Assembly: GCA_003487525.1 (NCBI GenBank)
Contig: DNDT01000428.1
Coordinates: forward strand, 1-11,747
Length of the DNA: 11,747 bases
DNA from: Flavobacteriales bacterium
GTDB taxonomy: Bacteria; Bacteroidota; Bacteroidia; Flavobacteriales_E; Vicingaceae
Reading direction: 5' to 3'
Both the position numbers and the translations under genes were made by a program. Positions 8,877 to 11,747 of the stretch are shown here, piece after piece (position 1 is the first letter of the stretch; every line of letters starts with the position of its first letter). The notes under the pieces are model-generated. The model made no database searches. It was not told the origin of the DNA and saw nothing but the letters and a program-made list of their open reading frames with translations.

Positions 8877-9680
8877 TTAAGCACTATCCGCTTTTTTCAC
8901 TACCATTTTAGAAATGAAAATGCTGATTTCGTATAAAAAGAGAATTGGAATGGCAACTAGTATTTGACTTGAAATATCCGGTGGCGTGATTATTGCCGCG
9001 AGTATAAGGGTAACAACAACCGCATGTTTTCTATAGCTCTTCATAAATTCAGGTGTCAAAATGCCCATTTTAGTCAGGAAATACACTATTAATGGCAATT
9101 GAAAAACCAGCCCACACGCCAATACGATGGTCGCCACGGTAGTTATATACGAGTTTAGTCCAATCTGGTTCTGAATAAGGTCACTAACACGGTAATTGCC
9201 CAGAAACTGCACCGAAAGGGGTGCAATAACGTAATACCCAAATGCGATGCCAATCGTAAACAAGAGGGATCCGGAAAAAACAACGCCCCTTGCCGAAGAT
9301 TTTTCATTGGAACTCAGCGCCGGCTTTACGAACCTCCATATTTCAAAAAGAATGTAAGGAAAAGAAACCACGATGCCACAGACCACCGAAACCATTATAT
9401 GGGTCATAAACTGACCGGACATGGAGAGGTTAATCAGGTTAAAGGCTATTTCACCAAAGCACAGTTTATCGCCCATGCCAAGTGCTTCTGACAAATCGCA
9501 AAAAAGGCGATAGGTAATAAAATCACTTTTGCTAAGCCGAAGAACAATGCTGTCAAAAATGAATGATTTCGCGAAAAAAGCCGCGATGGTAAAAATACCC
9601 AGTGCAATCACCGAACGAATTATATGCCATCGCAATACCTCCAGGTGATCCAAAAAAGACATTTCATTGTCCTCACTCAT
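8877..9680 (-). CDS. tatC: Sec-independent (Tat) protein translocase subunit TatC
   Basis: A 267-residue inner-membrane protein with six hydrophobic segments. TatC landmarks are present: SFLDHLEVLR near the N-terminus (8-17), SFPYILFEIWRFVKPAL (106-122) with the conserved Glu113, and the late motif ITPPDISSQ (231-239) followed by IPILFLYE ending at Glu251. TatC recognises twin-arginine signal peptides and, with TatA-type proteins, exports folded proteins; no tatA or tatB is in the window. Length is normal. The ATG at 9680 is chosen; the Met at residue 7 (9662) is an alternative that would still keep the signature. It is the first gene of the tatC-DUF5686-lptB unit, with its own promoter-like sequence upstream. 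Confidence 0.95.
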   Translation of the reverse strand: MSEDNEMSFLDHLEVLRWHIIRSVIALGIFTIAAFFAKSFIFDSIVLRLSKSDFITYRLFCDLSEALGMGDKLCFGEIAFNLINLSMSGQFMTHIMVSVVCGIVVSFPYILFEIWRFVKPALSSNEKSSARGVVFSGSLLFTIGIAFGYYVIAPLSVQFLGNYRVSDLIQNQIGLNSYITTVATIVLACGLVFQLPLIVYFLTKMGILTPEFMKSYRKHAVVVTLILAAIITPPDISSQILVAIPILFLYEISIFISKMVVKKADSA

Positions 9681-9701
9681 TCCAAAAACTTATTAAAAAA
9701 A

Positions 9702-9727
9702 CAAAGATAGATTTATTAGGCCTTCAA
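9702..9727 (-). promoter_or_regulatory. Putative Bacteroidota promoter for tatC operon
   Basis: On the minus strand TATCTTTG (9702-9709) exactly matches the Bacteroidota -7 consensus TAnnTTTG. A TTG (9725-9727) stands 15 bases upstream, a little closer than the usual spacing for the -33 element. The box is 21 bases before the tatC ATG, implying a short leader. It partly overlaps the end of the upstream glycosyltransferase gene (stop at 9716-9718), so tatC can be transcribed apart from that gene. Confidence 0.45.
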
Positions 9728-10666
9728 GTCTTTATTCGATTCCATATCGAACCACATGGCAAATAATGAAAAAAGGCTTGAACTCATAAATGAAAACATG
9801 GCCGCAAGAGCGTTGATAGCCGGAATGTGCCCGGTGGAGTACCAAAAATATCCCAATCGAAGAAAGAGAAAAACGGTTAAAAGAAAAAAGCCATAACCCA
9901 GGAAGTAGAAGAAAACGAGGGGATGAAAGTCCCGGATGACGTATTTCTCTTTCAACCTCCACAGAAAAAGCCGAAACAACAACCATGGAATGGTAAAAAT
10001 GACTTTTCCGATGTTGATTCCGGACTTTTCACCAATGTTGTATACCGGAGTCACTGCCACATCCCTGACCCTGAAATTTAAGACATTTAATCTCACCAAC
10101 AGGTCATTGGGCTGACCGTATCTTTTGTACATCTTATCCCAGTCAATGGCATGCAGTGCCTCTTTGTTGATGGCCGTGTAACCCGTTTGTGAATCGGCGA
10201 CATGCCAGTATCCGGATGCCACCTTTGTAAGAAGGGACAGGACACTGTTTCCGAAATACCTGATTTTTGGAATCTTGTTGTACGCTTCGCCGGTAAACAA
10301 TCTGTTTCCTTTGGAATAATCTGCCTCACCATCCAGCACCGGTTTGAGTAAATGGGGTAAATCCCTGGGGTCCATTTGTCCGTCACCCGCCATGACAACA
10401 GCGGCATCAACGTCATGATCTCTCGCCCATTTGTATCCCGTTGCAATCGCACCACCCACTCCCTGATTTTTTTCATGGCGAATCAGAACGAGTCTGGGAT
10501 TGTGCTCCGAACTTGCCTGAATCTCACCAAGGGTATTGTCTTTGCTGCAATCGTCGACAACAACAATGTGGTCTATTTCGTCGGGAATAGAATTAATTGT
10601 GGAAGCAATAAGTCGTTCTTCGTTGTATGCCGGAATAACGACGGCAATTTTAAATTGTCGGTCCAA
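9716..10666 (-). CDS. Family 2 glycosyltransferase with C-terminal membrane segments (DPM1-like)
   Basis: A 316-residue protein with a GT-A glycosyltransferase domain: AVVIPAYNEE (8-17), the nucleotide-binding VVVDDCSKDNT (35-45), a KNQGVGGAIATG segment (66-77) and AGDGQMDP (93-100) in the acceptor/metal region. This pattern is that of the dolichol-phosphate mannose synthase-like group, which moves sugars from nucleotide donors to polyprenyl phosphate or other membrane acceptors. Two clear C-terminal membrane helices lie near 248-272 and 282-306, with a possible third hydrophobic stretch near 222-237. TTG at 10666 is the start: the frame closes upstream at 10697-10699 without an ATG or GTG and the next Met (92) is inside the domain. 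Sugar donor and acceptor are unknown. It is 35 bases upstream of tatC on the same strand and divergent from the NodB-like gene. Confidence 0.85.
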   Translation of the reverse strand: MDRQFKIAVVIPAYNEERLIASTINSIPDEIDHIVVVDDCSKDNTLGEIQASSEHNPRLVLIRHEKNQGVGGAIATGYKWARDHDVDAAVVMAGDGQMDPRDLPHLLKPVLDGEADYSKGNRLFTGEAYNKIPKIRYFGNSVLSLLTKVASGYWHVADSQTGYTAINKEALHAIDWDKMYKRYGQPNDLLVRLNVLNFRVRDVAVTPVYNIGEKSGINIGKVIFTIPWLLFRLFLWRLKEKYVIRDFHPLVFFYFLGYGFFLLTVFLFLRLGYFWYSTGHIPAINALAAMFSFMSSSLFSLFAMWFDMESNKDLKA

Positions 10667-10806
10667 TGGTTTAAGTGTGTAGTCAAAAATATAAACTTAT
10701 TCGAGTGCGTTGGACAAATTCTCCCTCAAGGTTTAAAAAGTTGTCCCGACTTACGGCTTTTCACTATTTTAGTAGCTTTATCAGGCATCACACGCACTCA
10801 ATAATT
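10667..10806. promoter_or_regulatory. Divergent intergenic region with -7 box and inverted ACGCACTC arms
   Basis: This 140-bp gap lies between the divergent glycosyltransferase and NodB-like genes. The minus strand carries TATTTTTG (10684-10691), an exact TAnnTTTG -7 match 17 bases before the glycosyltransferase TTG; a TTG at 10715-10717 is 23 bases further up, slightly far for a -33 element. For the plus gene only an imperfect TAGCTTTA (10773-10780) is seen. Two inverted copies of ACGCACTC followed by AATAA occur at 10697-10710 (minus reading, with one extra G) and 10792-10804 (plus reading). An open frame extends upstream to 10675, but it has no recognisable protein features before the GTG at 10807. 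Confidence 0.4.
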
Positions 10807-11577
10807 GTGAAGGATTTCACTCTCGAAACATACAGGTTATATCTTCAGGCGATCCGACGCAATTTTGACCATATTTTGCGTTTTGATGAATTCCTGAACA
10901 TGGAATCCGGTTCCCGACCCGATTCTTTTTGCATCATTCGGCATGACGTTGACCGAAAACCTGCAAACGCACTGAAGATGGCTTTAATGGAGCGTGATCT
11001 TGAAATCAGAAGCACGTATTATTTCAGGACGAAACCACGAGTATTCAGACCGGAGTTCATCAAAACAATTCAGGAACTGGGCCATGAAATTGGCTATCAC
11101 TATGAATGCCTGAGTGATGAGAAAGGCAACCGTCAAATGGCCATGATAAATTTCGAACAGAATTTATCCAGGCTCAGGGAAATAGCAACCGTCAATAGCA
11201 TTTCGATGCACGGAAGGCCCCTTTCAAAATACGACAACAGGGACATGTGGAAATTTGAAAATGCACGGGAAAAACTTAAAAACGATTTTGGTATCAACGG
11301 TGAAATTTACCTTCACATTGATTATTCGGAGATAGCGTATATCGGAGATACCGGAAGAAATTGGGATAGCGCCAAGTCAAACAAGAGGGATTTTGTAAAT
11401 TCCAAGATCAATTTGAATATTAAAGATGGAAAAGCCTTGCTTGATTTATTGCAAAACAATCCTCCTTCAAAATTGGTTTTTCAGATTCATCCCGAAAGAT
11501 GGACAGACAACAAGATGGAATTCGAGATACAAAAACTCAGGGATTCTGCCGTTAACATCGTAAAGTCATTCCGTTGA
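10807..11577 (+). CDS. NodB-like polysaccharide deacetylase superfamily protein
   Basis: A 256-residue protein (from the GTG at 10807) without signal peptide, so probably cytoplasmic. It has the NodB-fold pattern: IIRHDVDR (43-50) in the place of the usual TFDDG motif, a helix with STYYF (69-73), then LGHEIGYHYE (91-100), SMHGRP (133-138) and a late FQIHPERW (225-232) in the position of the last His motif. These resemble the putative catalytic NodB-homology proteins found in O-antigen and surface-glycan clusters. The second metal His of motif 2 is not at its usual place (HYECL), so activity and substrate are open. GTG is chosen because the conserved YRLYLQAIRRNF region starts just after it; Met32 is an alternative. 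Its TGA overlaps the next gene's TTG by 3 of 4 bases (TTGA). Confidence 0.75.
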   Translation: MKDFTLETYRLYLQAIRRNFDHILRFDEFLNMESGSRPDSFCIIRHDVDRKPANALKMALMERDLEIRSTYYFRTKPRVFRPEFIKTIQELGHEIGYHYECLSDEKGNRQMAMINFEQNLSRLREIATVNSISMHGRPLSKYDNRDMWKFENAREKLKNDFGINGEIYLHIDYSEIAYIGDTGRNWDSAKSNKRDFVNSKINLNIKDGKALLDLLQNNPPSKLVFQIHPERWTDNKMEFEIQKLRDSAVNIVKSFR

Positions 11578-11747
11578 AAAAGTTGATATTAATTTCCACC
11601 GGACGATGCGGGACAAAAAGAATCAGTGAAATTCTTCGCTCTTTGCTTGTTGATTTTGAAATTGAAGTGAGTCATCAACGTCCTCTATCAAGACTTTGTA
11701 ACGTCCTGGGGAATCTGATGTATTACACTGACAACATGGAATTCTTA
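11574..11747 (+). CDS. Sulfotransferase-like P-loop protein, N-terminal fragment
   Basis: The frame opens at TTG 11574 and stays open for 58 codons to the window edge. It begins LKKLILISTGRCGTKRISEI: a beta strand followed at once by a glycine-rich loop (STGRCGTKR) and a helix, which is the layout of the PAPS-binding P-loop at the N-terminus of sulfotransferase-like proteins. If correct, it would move sulfate from PAPS to a glycan or other acceptor. Only the first loop is visible, so another P-loop nucleotide-binding family remains possible. The start overlaps the stop of the NodB-like gene (TTGA), which points to coupled translation and a shared pathway. No in-frame ATG is close to the loop. 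Confidence 0.55.
   Translation, partial: MKKLILISTGRCGTKRISEILRSLLVDFEIEVSHQRPLSRLCNVLGNLMYYTDNMEFL

Noticed and set aside
10376..10804. Plus-strand open frame of 142 codons
   Set aside because: Mostly antisense to the glycosyltransferase domain; no recognisable motif.
10675..10806. Upstream extension of the NodB-like frame by 44 codons
   Set aside because: The stretch is basic, has no family match that I recognise, and covers the divergent promoter region with the inverted repeats; GTG at 10807 fits better.
1..11747. Defence system, CRISPR array, prophage or insertion sequence
   Set aside because: I looked for repeat arrays, transposase motifs, terminal repeats and nuclease or toxin-antitoxin genes and saw none; all coding space is taken by envelope, lipid, purine and glycan genes.
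1..11747. Strong intrinsic terminators
   Set aside because: I found no convincing GC-rich hairpin with a T run after any gene; gaps are very short and most genes overlap.

Overview
The window looks like chromosomal DNA of a Bacteroidota bacterium, most likely of the Cytophagales or a related order. The evidence is a PorU2-type sortase and a PorV/PorQ-family protein (both type IX secretion), a DUF5686 outer-membrane protein with a CarboxypepD_reg domain, a separate small PurS subunit, TAnnTTTG promoter boxes and no clear Shine-Dalgarno sequences. I count eleven protein genes, two of them cut by the window ends, and no tRNA, rRNA, CRISPR array, insertion sequence or phage gene. The rank below phylum is inference.

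Left part (1-3515, minus strand): a PorV/PorQ-family beta-barrel gene is followed, with a 4-base GTGA overlap, by a large C25 (gingipain-fold) peptidase of the PorU2 type that runs off the left edge. Together they resemble the outer-membrane attachment module of type IX secretion. A divergent AT-rich gap (3516-3605) with a perfect 14-bp palindrome separates them from the next block.

Centre-left (3606-5669, plus strand): a compact overlapping operon encodes a membrane acyltransferase (acyltransferase-3 family), phosphatidylserine synthase (pssA) and the PurS subunit of FGAM synthase. Its end meets the lptB gene tail to tail with a 4-base overlap.

Centre-right (5666-9680, minus strand): tatC, a DUF5686/CarboxypepD_reg outer-membrane protein and lptB form an envelope-biogenesis operon (protein export across the inner membrane, an outer-membrane barrel, and the LPS-export ATPase). 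A good Bacteroidota -7 box lies just before tatC. A family 2 glycosyltransferase with C-terminal membrane segments lies upstream on the same strand.

Right part (10667-11747): a 140-bp divergent gap carries a promoter box and a pair of inverted ACGCACTC arms. It is followed on the plus strand by a NodB-like (polysaccharide deacetylase superfamily) protein overlapping a truncated sulfotransferase-like P-loop gene. With the divergent glycosyltransferase, this suggests the edge of a surface-glycan locus.

Six of the eleven genes have GTG or TTG as the only start that keeps the protein complete. I see no defence system or clearly new mechanism. The most interesting points are the porV-like/porU2 pair, the variant NodB motif coupled to a sulfotransferase-like gene, and the paired regulatory repeats.
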